Origin: Prosopocoilus inquinatus
Lineage: Eukaryota > Arthropoda > Insecta > Coleoptera > Lucanidae
Assembly: GCA_036172665.1 (NCBI GenBank)
Contig: CM069875.1
Coordinates: 12,604,001 to 12,668,000 of the forward strand
DNA length: 64,000 bases
Reading direction: 5' to 3'
This document shows positions 52,602-61,053 of the stretch, in pieces; the first letter of the stretch is position 1; each line of letters begins with the position of its first letter. A program made the position numbers and the translations under genes. Below the pieces are notes generated by a model that did not search any database, was not told the origin of the DNA, and saw nothing but the letters and a program-made list of their open reading frames with translations.

Positions 52602-53130
52602 GTTTATTATTTTAATTATTTGATCCTTAAACTTAAAAAAATAACATATTTTTATTAATTCATTATTTAATACTTAACGGTAGTGGTAGTAACATTACAT
52701 AATAGTGATGCTAATTTTTTTATAGTATTAAAAGTTTTGTCGAAGTTTGAGTCGAGTTGAGTTTGAGAGTTGGTTTCCAACTAAAGTTACTGGATTAAAA
52801 CTAGGGCAGACATTGATGAAAATGTCGGTGTTTGTTAATGTTATTAATATTAACATTAATAAGATTAATAAACATACAATACACTCATAAACGTACCCAA
52901 ATTTGAATCTGCTAGGCATATTTCCTATACTTTTTGATCCCTAAACGTTCCTGACCTGACCACCTATAACCGATATATAAAAGTGATCGGCGCTATTCTT
53001 CGATATTAATAATAATTAATATCTGGTACTTTTTCCTTGCATTTTGGCCTGCTTGTGGCAGGCATATGTATCGAGATAGGTTCGATACCGATTTCCGGCA
53101 TCAGCCCGATGAACGCTATTCTGGCAACAA
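52602..53130. other. Non-coding stretch, nothing recognised
   Basis: AT-rich, no gene seen. The downstream integrase relic starts without a recognisable element boundary. Confidence 0.35.
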
Positions 53131-53133
53131 GTT

Positions 53134-53500
53134 ATGAAACCAGCATTGGCCCGTTACATTTGTGTTTGTTGGGAACAAGTTCATATAGACATTTTCATTT
53201 GGAATAATACGAAATTTTTAATAATAATCGATAACTTTTCAAAATTATACAAAATTAACAATCGTTTTACCACATCGTATCATCAGGAAGGAAATGCCCC
53301 AGTTGAAAGATTTTATAGTACACTTATAGAACACTTACGAATACTTATACGATAAAAATTTGAACATAAAAGCAGCTATTAATCGATCAATTTTAGCATA
53401 TAATTCAACGATCAATCCGATTTTCAAGTTAACCCCCTTGGAAATTTTATTTGGACGTACAAAGTCAAGAGATCCTATTGATTTAGATTAAGAACAAAAG
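53134..53500 (+). pseudogene. E7 integrase relic
   Basis: Shows DIFIWNNTKFLIIIDNFSKL, the first catalytic Asp region, then jumps to TSYHQEGNAPVERFYSTL around the catalytic Glu; the stretch with the second Asp is deleted. Stops follow at 53353 and later. The downstream 53500-53790 has scattered integrase C-terminal remains in several phases. Confidence 0.7.
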
Positions 53501-53800
53501 TATATGCAAAATTATATTAATGAGCATAAAGATTTAACATAATAAACCTTTACAAAAAAAAAATACATGATAAACAACAAGAAATGAAGCAAAAGGTAAT
53601 AGATAAAAGAGAATCAAGACAGGAAATATCATATAAAATAAATGATGAAGTATATCTGAAACAAAGTAAGCTTAGCAAAAGTAAGCAAAAACATTATATC
53701 TTGGACCCTATAAAATTACGAAAATCCTAGAAAATAACAAATATGTCATTGATCCCTTAAATAAGAGATGTAAAACTAAAGCGGTTCATCTAAAAGAATT

Positions 53801-54856
53801 AAAACATCGAATTGTTTCAGATTCATAATCCTGCTCCTCGCCATCGGAGGAAACGGAAAATTAATTGAAGTTAAGGAAATTATAGGACTTCTACCACATA
53901 GATTAGGTATCGCCTACAATTCGAAGACACACTTCGAACTTATTATTAAGCTAGATTTAAAACCCCTTTTAAATGTTCTTGATACCTACATAGATATTCT
54001 TAAAAATAATCATAATAATGATAATTTAGAATTTGAAATCAAAACTAAATCAGAAGCACTTAATATTAAAACAAACAAACGTCGCGCATTCAACTTTCTT
54101 GGCAGGGCTGCCAAACTTATAACTGGAAACCTAGATAGTGGCGACGGTGAACGGTATAAAACGCTAATTAAGCAACTTGAAGACAATCAGGATATACTTA
54201 AGAATACTTTAATTCAAAACATAAAACTGATGAATAAAATTTCTAATGAGATCAATAAAAATATTTTAAAATTAGCCAATGCCCAAAAAGAATTAACTAA
54301 AGTTACCAATGATCTTCAGGTACCTATGGCAAACCAAAAATTGATAAATAATTTGCATCTAATTAAGGTACAGTTATCCGATTTAATAAATATAATATCT
54401 TTAGCGAAACGTAATATATTGCACCAAAGTTTAATAAAACCTCATCAACTCCTGGATGAAATTAAATTCGTTCATCTAGACAATTTTCATAAATTTCCCT
54501 TTGAACCTTTATTGCAGGACAATTATCTTATTCAGTCGTTAATAACAATACGTTCTTATCAATCTCAGTATACTTATGTTTTTATTCTGCGAATCCCAAT
54601 AATTGAAAATATGGAGTACCAATATTACCAACTTTATTATTTGCCAGTTCGATCGATTGTTGAGATAATTCCACAAATTAATTATTTGGCCTTGTCTCAA
54701 AAGGATTACTTGCAATCGAGCGAATTGTGTCAATTAATTCATAAGAACGAATATTTATGTAAAAATAAAATCAGTGGTCACTTTGATAATTTTCATGAAC
54801 CCTGTGAAGTAAATCTAATAATGCATAATTATCCTAAAAAACTGTTTTCATTATGA
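53801..54856 (+). pseudogene. E7 envelope relic, N-terminal block
   Basis: Open for about 350 codons with no clear ATG; errantivirus env mRNAs are spliced, so a start elsewhere is expected. It opens with a hydrophobic, signal-like stretch (FIILLLAIGGNG). A basic NKRR at about 54074-54085, a furin-type site, is followed by FNFLGRAAKLITGNLD with a DG, the pattern of the fusion-peptide region in insect F-type envelope proteins. A helical region follows. Known role of the family: membrane fusion. The frame stops at 54856, and the remaining part continues in another phase before the insertion at 55009. Confidence 0.7.
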
Positions 54857-55008
54857 GGTACTTATTGAAGACTATGAAATTAGAGAATATCGTGATTTAA
54901 CCATTGCTGTATTATAAACAGAAAGTAAAATTGCTGAAAATTGTAAGATCATTTTCATAGGAACGTATGTAGTGTATAATGAAAATACCTGTATCTACTG
55001 GGTGTCTC

Positions 55009-55900
55009 ACAACGTACGGAGGAGATTGAAAGGGTAGCTGTAGGACATCAAAATAAAGCTTTTTTCTTAATTCGCTTTTGACCAAAACCCAATAATATGA
55101 AAGTTACAGCAGTTTAACTTTCTTAATTTCTTCTTTAATTTACACCTATAACTACTTAATTAATCAAAATTATTTCACAAAATGCAATTTTATTATTAAA
55201 TAAACTCTAAATTTATCAACACCACCATTCATAAAATGTATATGTTAATCTGTTTCCTAGTTTTATTTTTATTTAGTAGGCGGTGCACAACGAGATGAAA
55301 ACCCACTTTTGGGAATTAAAAGAAAAAATGAAATAGCTGTAACTTTAACGTTTTTTCTTAATTCGCTTTTGACCAAAACTCAATATTAAGAAAGTTACAG
55401 CAGTTTAACTTTCTTAATTTCTTCTTTAATTTACACCTATAGCTTCTTAATTAATAAGAATATTTCACAAGATGCAACGTTATTGTTAAATAAACTCTAA
55501 ATTTATCAAATCCACTATTCATAAAATGTCTATGTTAATCTGTTTCCTAGTTTTGTTTTTAATTAGTAGGCGGTGCACAACGATATGAAAACCCGCTTTT
55601 GGGCATTAAAAGAAAAAATGAAATAGCCGTTACTTTAACGTGACTACATTTTTTAAAATAGTTGTTTATTGTAAAATAGTTGTTTATTGTAAACCAATTA
55701 ACTCCCAAATGCCTCAAATTTGAATTTAAAACGTAAAATATTACTACAGGGAGTAACTTTTGCTTGTTAATTAATTTCACTTTAAACTCTTGTAATTTTT
55801 TAGTTATTGCTTTTTTACCTAAAATTTATTAGGAAAAAATATTTAGTTTGATCTCTCTTAGCTATCCTTTTAATCTCCTCCATAGGTTATGAGACACCCA
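55009..55900. mobile_element. TIR element inside the E7 envelope gene
   Basis: Ends TGGGTGTCTCA... and ...TGAGACACCCA are inverted repeats, with matching GGAGGAGATTGAAAGG and CCTTTTAATCTCCTCC subterminal words. It is 892 bp and non-coding; two 290-bp tandem copies fill much of the interior. Target duplication unresolved (flanks GTATCTAC and ATATAATC). Confidence 0.75.
55061..55640. repeat. 290-bp tandem duplication
   Basis: Units 55061-55350 and 55351-55640 both begin TTTTTTCTTAATTCGC and end ACTTTAACG. They are exactly the same length with scattered substitutions, so the duplication is not fresh. Confidence 0.85.
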
Positions 55901-55904
55901 ATAT

Positions 55905-56189
55905 AATCTTAGAGGAATTTCAATTCAAAATTATAATAAAGAAGCTAGCAGTAAGAAATTAGAACTTATAAACTTATATAATGGTGTTGAAATTAATGAT
56001 ATTCATGAAGAACTTGGGGAACAGTTGGAAACTTTAAATAATGTAAAGGGTATACACTTCGTAAATTATACAGTTTATACTCTGATCGCTGTAATTGTAT
56101 TAACAATTGTAATTCTTATTATAATTAAAAAATGTACGCAAGGAGAACGAAAGATTTCGAGGACGAAAAATAATCTCAAGGAGGGATTA
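55905..56189 (+). pseudogene. E7 envelope relic, C-terminal membrane anchor
   Basis: After the TIR element the envelope frame resumes with a charged stretch, then one hydrophobic segment of about 22 residues (nt about 56064-56131, TLIAVIVLTIVILIII) and a short basic tail (KKCTQGERK). This is the classic single-pass anchor and cytoplasmic tail of an envelope protein. The polypurine tract follows. Confidence 0.7.
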
Positions 56190-56347
56190 GTTACGAATTC
56201 CAAGAATTTTGGTGACAACAACAGCGCACAAAATGCAATCAGCACGTTTCTATCTTTTAATCTTTGTTTTCATATTTATACAACACGTACCTATGTAACG
56301 CGTTGGTTCCAAATAAACTTTTTTTAAATTAATCAGTCTTATCAACT
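56190..56347 (+). repeat. Putative E7 3' LTR
   Basis: Starts AGTTACG directly after the polypurine tract; a possible AACT end is at 56347. No second copy is available, so the right boundary is a guess. Confidence 0.35.
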
Positions 56348-56360
56348 ATCAAATTTAGAG

Positions 56361-56430
56361 TAATAAAACAGCGAGTCCTACTCCGACCGACCTTTCTCGA
56401 TCGGAGTAAGACTCACTCGCTGTTTTATTA
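56361..56430. repeat. Perfect hairpin, two nested stems
   Basis: TAATAAAACAGCGAGT (56361-56376) pairs exactly with 56415-56430, and an inner TACTCCGA (56379-56386) pairs with 56401-56408. The inner loop is 14 nt. Nothing else marks its function; it could be a small MITE, a terminator-like hairpin or a viral end structure. Confidence 0.7.
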
Positions 56431-56540
56431 GATTTTTTATTTTCATATAAAAGCACCGGTCAATAATTCAATTATTATTATAATTATTATTATCATTTAT
56501 TTTCACCAGTTTTCATTACATGGCTCTAATACACAAGATA

Positions 56541-57136
56541 TACAGGCATCATTTTTCGAGCCCAAGCATGGGGATCTCGGTTATCTTAAGAGATACGAGG
56601 TCGGTTAAATTAGGCCAAAGTTGCGTATTTTCATGCTAATTAATAATCTGAAAAGCAATCTAAATTATACCTTTTCGTTTTGAAGATATTGAGAAAAATC
56701 TAAAAATTTTCATTTTCGTTTTTATTTTTTAAATCGAAAACCGATAAAGCTAGCCCTTTATAACTTACACATTATTAAGGCAGTTTTTGACGTAGAATCT
56801 AAATCTTTCATTATATTTACCCGAGCTGTCAAGATTGCAGAGATACGACTGTCAACTTTTTTTTTCTTATGGCCGCCATATTGGATTTTCATATTTCTAA
56901 ATAAAGATTTTTCTACGATTCTAACAATGTATCAGACATTATGGTTGATTCGACTTTTTGACCGAAATTTCAATTTTCTAATTTTTAGTTTTTAAAACGA
57001 AAAAGAATAATTTAGATTGCTTTTCAGATTATTAATTAGCATGAAAATACGCAACTTTGGCCTAATTTAACCGTCCTCGTATCTCTTAAGATAAGTGAGA
57101 TCCCCATGCTTGGGCTCGAAAAATGGACAGCCTGTA
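56541..57136. mobile_element. Mariner-like MITE
   Basis: 596 bp beginning TACAGGC and ending GCCTGTA, flanked by TA on both sides (56539-56540 and 57137-57138). Inverted arms of more than 100 bp contain CGAGCCCAAGCATGGGGATC and its complement. Non-coding interior. TA target duplication and TACAGG ends fit Tc1/mariner-type MITEs. Confidence 0.8.
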
Positions 57137-57229
57137 TACATACATATACACATACAATCTTATGTCCCACATGCTAGTCTGGGGTTTCCGCACTACTCCG
57201 TTGACCTCAGGATCTCCGTGGCTGGTGGA

Positions 57230-57625
57230 GTAGTAGGAATAGGCCGATCTGGAACCTTAAACTTCAAGGCCATGACCTTGAGGTGACCTCGATCAAGGTC
57301 AAGATTAGAGGAGGTTCCAGAATCGACCTGTTCCTAACGTAACCGAGAGGTAACTTTGAAATGACCTTGAGGGTTCAAGGTTATGATCGGAGGAGGTTCT
57401 AAAATTTGCTTTGTGCCGATGTAACTACAAGGTTAAGGATCAAGTCAGAGGAGGTTGCAAAATTTTCAATGTCATTGACGTGACCTCATCATTACCTCTA
57501 AAAGCGAGGTCAGTGGAGGGTTCCAAAAATTATCTATCCTTGACGTGACCTTAACTTGACGGAGGATCCAAAAACGGTTTATCTTGAATACGACCGTAAG
57601 GTTGGAGGAGGTAGGGACCCCCACC
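57230..57625 (+). promoter_or_regulatory. Degenerate repeats with nuclear-receptor-type half-sites
   Basis: Six loose copies of GGAGG(A)GGTTC-type words (about 57308, 57391, 57448, 57513, 57562, 57604) alternate with TGACCT/AGGTCA words. Exact TGACCTTGA or TCAAGGTCA, the extended half-site of FTZ-F1/ERR-type receptors, occurs at 57273-57281, 57293-57301 and 57362-57370, the first two as an inverted pair. The block ends just upstream of the TATA box, so it reads like an enhancer of the capsid cassette. Binding is inferred from motif only. Confidence 0.5.
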
Positions 57626-57636
57626 TAAAATCTTGT

Positions 57637-57670
57637 TATATAAGGTTCTTCATTTGGGAATAGATTCAGT
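57637..57670 (+). promoter_or_regulatory. Core promoter of the virus-like cassette
   Basis: TATATAAG at 57637-57644 and TCAGT at 57666-57670; T of TATA to A57668 is 31 bp, identical to the spacing in the E1 LTR. Predicts a transcript starting at about 57668 with a short leader. Confidence 0.75.
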
Positions 57671-57726
57671 TGTTACAGAACTGTGAGTTGTGTTGTTAAG
57701 TTAATCACCTACCTACATACATAAAA

Positions 57727-57788
57727 GTAAGTTTAAGTCATCTTATTGTAATAATTTATAATTTGTATATTTTTATTGTATTTAACAG
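57727..57788 (+). other. 62-nt leader intron whose splicing makes the start codon
   Basis: Donor AAAA|GTAAGTTTAAG at 57727, acceptor TTTAACAG at 57788. Exon 1 ends in A and exon 2 starts TG, so the first ATG of the downstream frame exists only in the spliced RNA. Confidence 0.65.
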
Positions 57789-58252
57789 TGACATCTAAAC
57801 AAGTGGATTTTTTCCTGAAGCAAAAGAGAAGGCACGTGAACGATCCTTTTGATGACGTACAGAAGAAAAGACTTCTGACTGAAAACGTTGACAAACCAAA
57901 AGAAGAAAAGCCGGATGAGCACGGTTTGAATATGCCCTCAGTTCGAAACGAGTTTCAATTTGAAATACTCTCCCAGCCTTACTTCACAGATGAAGATTTT
58001 CGTCAATGTGATACTAATGAGACAGCACCTTCCGAGATTTCAGAAGCAAGAGAGGTGACTGACGTAGATCAGTTGCCACTTTTAGCTCAAAGTGTATATT
58101 TTCTAAATAAGAGCCGTACGAAGTGGATTTGTGTCGGACTGTGTACCGAAACATTTTTTGATCCGATAATACGTATTATGGGTTCCAAAAGGCAGAGCAT
58201 ATCGTTTTTAGAAGAGGAATGGAAAGAATTTTGTTCTTATAACTACATTTGA
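57789..58252 (+). CDS. Virus-like cassette ORF A (unknown function)
   Basis: With the spliced start (A of 57726 joined to TG of 57789-57790) this is a 154-residue protein beginning MTSKQVDFFLKQKRR, basic at first, then acidic, then a C-terminal domain ending SFLEEEWKEFCSYNYI. No signal peptide or membrane segment. ORF B follows in the -1 phase with a 4-nt overlap, and the end of A plus B reads like one domain in style; either a frame break or a deliberate second ORF. I do not know a function. It sits first after the promoter and ahead of the capsid genes, so a regulatory or replication-side role is possible. Confidence 0.65.
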
Positions 58253-58644
58253 AGTCGTATTTTACTGAGAAGAAAACTATTTATCCGGTAATGAAAATCA
58301 GCTCAGTAAAGGCGTCTTTCGAACGCATCGAAGGAACGAAAATACTGAAATTAGAAAGAGGAGTGGAGACATTATATATATCTTATAAAGGTCTATTGGA
58401 ACTCTGGAAATTGTGTGATATTGTATTATATCGTTTAGAAGTTTTGAAACAATTGAACTATAAATCATTCTACAGCAACATGATTCCATGTTTGAGTGTT
58501 ATGGAAAGTGATATGAAGACAAATGTTAAATCATTTCTCAATAATGAAATATCTGAGAAAGGAGCAATTACAAATGAATTAATGATGTTTGGAATTAGTA
58601 AATTAATTTTTGATATAAGTATGCATAAAGCTGTTAATATGTAA
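58249..58644 (+). CDS. Virus-like cassette ORF B (unknown function)
   Basis: The frame is open from 58243 and has its first ATG at 58291. It codes about 130 residues, rich in Leu, Lys and Tyr, with helix-like pattern (YKGLLELWKLCDIVLYRLEVL). No ATG lies at the overlap with ORF A, which favours a frame break in one protein; only about 10 nt are available for a switch and no slippery heptamer is present there. A poly(A) signal follows at 58698. Confidence 0.5.
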   Translation: MKSYFTEKKTIYPVMKISSVKASFERIEGTKILKLERGVETLYISYKGLLELWKLCDIVLYRLEVLKQLNYKSFYSNMIPCLSVMESDMKTNVKSFLNNEISEKGAITNELMMFGISKLIFDISMHKAVNM

Positions 58645-58697
58645 ATGTTATGTGATTTAATATGTATATATTTCTAGATATGACACTGTCAGTTATA

Positions 58698-58703
58698 AAT
58701 AAA
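58698..58703 (+). terminator. Poly(A) signal AATAAA
   Basis: AATAAA 51 bp after the ORF B stop, with a T-rich and GT-containing stretch after it (CACTGTTTGATCC). It separates transcription units A/B and the PLA2-protease unit. Confidence 0.55.
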
Positions 58704-58782
58704 ATTTTCTAAGAACACTGTTTGATCCTTTATTTAATAAACTAACGATACTTAACCAAAAAATTAAGAGAAATTTTTACGC

Positions 58783-58790
58783 TATATAAA
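58783..58790 (+). promoter_or_regulatory. TATA box before the PLA2 gene
   Basis: TATATAAA 74 bp upstream of the PLA2 ATG. About 30 bp on is TAGTA, a weak initiator. Suggests a second promoter for the structural genes. Confidence 0.5.
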
Positions 58791-58856
58791 GATAAGCAGT
58801 GAGTATTGAAGTAGTACACATGTAACATCGTTGACTGTTAGAAAGAAAAGCCATAA

Positions 58857-59669
58857 ATGCGACGTCGTGTCAAAACAGATTACACTGCGAGAAGCACCTT
58901 AAAACGAAAAGGTCGTGGTTTACTTAATACGTTAATTAATAAACTACCAGTAGAGTTACACTTACCAGGTTACAATTACTGCGGTCCGGGCACAAAATTA
59001 GACGTTCGACTTAAAAGAGGAGACAGAGGTGTGAATGCGTTGGATGAGGCGTGCAAGCAACACGATATCGCATATTCTGTAAGTAGCGATTTAGAAAAAC
59101 GTCACGAAGCAGATAAAAAATTGTATCAAGCGGCAGTGAAAAGAGTGAAGAGTACAGAAGCGGGATTTGGTGAAAAAGCATCTGCGTTATCTGTAGCCGC
59201 CTTAATGAAAGCTAAGACAAAGCTTGGAATGGGAAACGGAGTGAAGAGAAAGCGTAGTAAAAGGAAGAAGCGTGGTGGTAAATTATCATTTCGACAAGCT
59301 GTAAGGAAAGCACAACATGCAATATCACGTAATGGTAACAAGAGTCTGTTAGAAAATGTGAAATTGGCGCAGGCTGTTTTAAAGAAGGACCACAAGAAAA
59401 TAAGACCTCCACGTCAAAGAGTGATACCAATTCCTAAGAGAGGAGGGTTTTTACCTTTAATTCCATTATTTGCGGCTTTGGGCGCAATAGGATCGCTCGG
59501 CGGCGGTGCAGCTGCAATTGCTAAGGCGGTAAACGATGCGAAAGAGCAACTGAAAGAGGCAGAGCGACATAATCGCGCTATGGAAACAAAAGCAGTGGGA
59601 AGCGGATTCTATATAAAACCTTACAAAACAGGGTGTGGGTTATATTTACGATCCAATCCAAAAAACTGA
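58857..59669 (+). CDS. Capsid-associated protein with parvovirus-type phospholipase A2 domain
   Basis: 270 residues from ATG 58857. Basic N-terminus; PLA2 domain at about 35-100 with Ca-binding loop YCGPG (41-45) and catalytic H69-D70 followed by Y73 (HDIAY), as in the PLA2 of parvovirus VP1, which acts on endosomal membranes during entry. Then a Lys/Arg-rich nuclear-targeting type stretch (130-142), a Gly/Ala-rich hydrophobic segment (about 196-225) and a C-terminus with GSGFYIKP. No parvovirus NS1 gene is near; adintoviruses and Polinton-like viruses also carry such PLA2 proteins. The stop at 59667-59669 follows A AAA AAC in phase, and the protease frame lies at -1. Confidence 0.85.
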   Translation: MRRRVKTDYTARSTLKRKGRGLLNTLINKLPVELHLPGYNYCGPGTKLDVRLKRGDRGVNALDEACKQHDIAYSVSSDLEKRHEADKKLYQAAVKRVKSTEAGFGEKASALSVAALMKAKTKLGMGNGVKRKRSKRKKRGGKLSFRQAVRKAQHAISRNGNKSLLENVKLAQAVLKKDHKKIRPPRQRVIPIPKRGGFLPLIPLFAALGAIGSLGGGAAAIAKAVNDAKEQLKEAERHNRAMETKAVGSGFYIKPYKTGCGLYLRSNPKN

Positions 59670-60040
59670 AATATTTGCCTCGGCGACCGTTGACTAACAT
59701 TGACATACTGAAATATGCTAAAATATGGAAATTACCTTTCTTTCGAGGTGTGTTTATGAGAGATACTTTACCTAAAAAGATATGGAAGCATGAAAGTGGA
59801 GTAGTGAATTTAGATAGCGATTCTGGTGAAGGAACGCATTGGGTGGCATATTATAAGAGAGGAGGAATCGTAAAATATTTTGACAGCTATGGAGATCTAC
59901 GACCTCCAGTTGAAGTAGAGAAATATCTTTTGTCGAACGGATTGGGAGTTATTAACTATAATTATGAAAGGTATCAGAAACAAAATACACAAAATTGTGG
60001 ACACTTATGTCTACAGTTTTTAAAGTCCTTTACAAGTTAA
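59633..60040 (+). CDS. Adenain-like cysteine protease
   Basis: Open for 135 codons from a GTG, with no ATG before residue 42, so it is expected to be reached from the PLA2 frame by a -1 shift at 59660-59666. Counting from 59633: a RRPLTNIDILKYAK segment (17-30), FRGVFMRDTLPKK (37-49), His69 in GTHWVAYY, Asp84 in KYFDSYGD, Gln at 115/117 and Cys122 in NCGHLC, in the order of the adenovirus protease family (His, acidic residue, Gln, Cys). The family cleaves virion precursor proteins. It is shorter than adenovirus protease (about 200 residues) but similar to Polinton/adintovirus versions. The stop comes right after a C-terminal LKSFTS. Confidence 0.8.
   Translation: MWVIFTIQSKKLKYLPRRPLTNIDILKYAKIWKLPFFRGVFMRDTLPKKIWKHESGVVNLDSDSGEGTHWVAYYKRGGIVKYFDSYGDLRPPVEVEKYLLSNGLGVINYNYERYQKQNTQNCGHLCLQFLKSFTS
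59660..59666 (+). promoter_or_regulatory. Slippery heptamer A AAA AAC before the PLA2 stop
   Basis: Codons CCA AAA AAC TGA: the heptamer lies in the correct X XXY YYZ phase, and the -1 frame is the protease frame. No downstream pseudoknot was identified by eye. It may be real programmed frameshifting or one lost base in a formerly continuous gene. Confidence 0.55.
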
Positions 60041-60062
60041 GTAAGAATGTAGTACTTGAAAG

Positions 60063-60536
60063 ATGGTCAACATGGAATCTTCACCCGTTGCGTGTACATT
60101 CACTCTTACGGGAACTGAATCAGTTTTATTTTGTGAATTGAATCCACCACTATACCTCGATGAAGAGGCAACATATGAAATGTGCTTGTTAAATTTTGAA
60201 ACGTTTAATGCAATACCTAACATAGATGAAAGTAATAATTTGATACATTATGAAGAAACAGGAAAAACGACGGTTTGGAAAACTATCGTTATACCTACAG
60301 GTACATATGAACTAGACGATATCAACCAATATCTGAAAGATTGTTTTCAAAATAACAATATCCCTGATTATATAAACATTAAAGGAAATAATAATACTTT
60401 AAAGGCAACCATACACAGTTCGGTTAAGCTCGATTTTAGTAAACCAAATTCATTGGGAAAATTGTTGGGTTTTAAACCGCGAACGTTGAAAGTAAACGAT
60501 AATAACATTGGTGATTTTCCGGTGGAAATAAAGTAA
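60063..60536 (+). CDS. Minor capsid (penton-like) candidate, N-terminal part
   Basis: 157 codons from ATG 60063 (a second ATG is at 60072). Beta-rich sequence (ACTFTLTGTESVLFCELN, YEMCLLNFETFNAIPN, TTVWKTIVIPTGTYELDDIN, LGKLLGFKPRTL) without catalytic motifs. It ends IGDFPVEIK at a TAA; the following sequence in the -1 phase continues the same style, so the gene is split. No slippery heptamer was seen in the overlap window (60515-60536). The jelly-roll/penton idea comes from position between protease and capsid gene and from overall style, not from a detected domain. Confidence 0.5.
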   Translation: MVNMESSPVACTFTLTGTESVLFCELNPPLYLDEEATYEMCLLNFETFNAIPNIDESNNLIHYEETGKTTVWKTIVIPTGTYELDDINQYLKDCFQNNNIPDYINIKGNNNTLKATIHSSVKLDFSKPNSLGKLLGFKPRTLKVNDNNIGDFPVEIK

Positions 60537-60793
60537 ATGCTATAAGAATAGAATGTAATCTAACCGGTGGATCTTATAACAACGGAGAACCCGGTCATGT
60601 TTTGTATCATTTCTTTCCAAATGTACCTCCAGGGTTTAAAATAATAGAATCCCCTCTTCAAGCTATTTATCTTCCAGTGACCGTGAACGTGATTACGAGA
60701 ATAGTCATTCGACTATTAGATCAAGAGAATCGATTAGTAAATTTTAGAAACGAAGTAATTACTCTAAGACTTCATTTGAGAAGATTCACATAA
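60533..60793 (+). CDS. Minor capsid candidate, C-terminal part
   Basis: 86 codons in the -1 phase relative to 60063-60536, without its own early ATG. It reads NAIRIECNLTGGSYNNGEPG, then PGFKI, IYLPVTVNV and a terminal RLHLRRFT. Most likely the second half of the same beta-rich protein after a frame break. Its stop overlaps the next ATG as TAATG. Confidence 0.5.
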   Translation, partial: VNAIRIECNLTGGSYNNGEPGHVLYHFFPNVPPGFKIIESPLQAIYLPVTVNVITRIVIRLLDQENRLVNFRNEVITLRLHLRRFT

Positions 60794-60966
60794 TGATTAT
60801 TTACGATAGCAATTATTCGAAACGGAAAGAGTGTAGCAGAATTAGACGTAATGTATTATTTAAACCACGGAAACAGATACTGAACTGTTGTCGACAAAAA
60901 AAACTGAAATTGACACAGAGAAATCGAATATATTTAGAGAGTTTAGGTTATAAGGTGCTAACATAG
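60793..60966 (+). CDS. 57-residue basic ORF
   Basis: ATG 60793-60795 overlaps the stop of the preceding frame (TAATG). 57 residues, about a third Lys/Arg, with two adjacent Cys (NCCRQKK) and an end NRIYLESLGYKVLT; stop 60964-60966. The tight coupling and the conserved-looking C-terminus argue for a real gene, perhaps a core or DNA-binding peptide as in other small DNA viruses. Function not known. Confidence 0.5.
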   Translation: MIIYDSNYSKRKECSRIRRNVLFKPRKQILNCCRQKKLKLTQRNRIYLESLGYKVLT

Positions 60967-61053
60967 GGGGAATTATTCTGTAGAAGAAACGTAACCGTCA
61001 AAGGGTGAACACCATCATTACACGTAAGGCAATCATCATCTAAACAGAACGAC

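Larger units (their letters stand above)
53130..56347 (+). mobile_element. E7: errantivirus-like relic, 5' truncated
   Basis: Fragment of an envelope-bearing gypsy (errantivirus) element: integrase piece, an envelope gene in two blocks split by a TIR element, a polypurine tract CAAGGAGGGATT, then a putative 3' LTR beginning AGTTACG at 56190 and perhaps ending ATCAACT at 56347. AGTTA starts are usual in errantivirus LTRs. The 5' half (gag, protease, RT) is absent. Many stops; an old copy. Confidence 0.7.

Noticed and set aside
57789..57830. PCNA-binding box in the ORF A N-terminus
   Set aside because: The FF pair is followed by basic residues, but the Gln and hydrophobic spacing of the motif is not met.
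58857..60040. Assigning the cassette to parvoviruses because of the PLA2 domain
   Set aside because: No NS1 helicase or parvovirus capsid frame is present, and an adenain-like protease is not a parvovirus gene. Polinton/adintovirus relatives fit better.
61010..61053. A mini-intron just before the capsid candidate (GTAAGG...AACAG)
   Set aside because: It would be only about 28 nt, too short for normal splicing, and no frame requires it.
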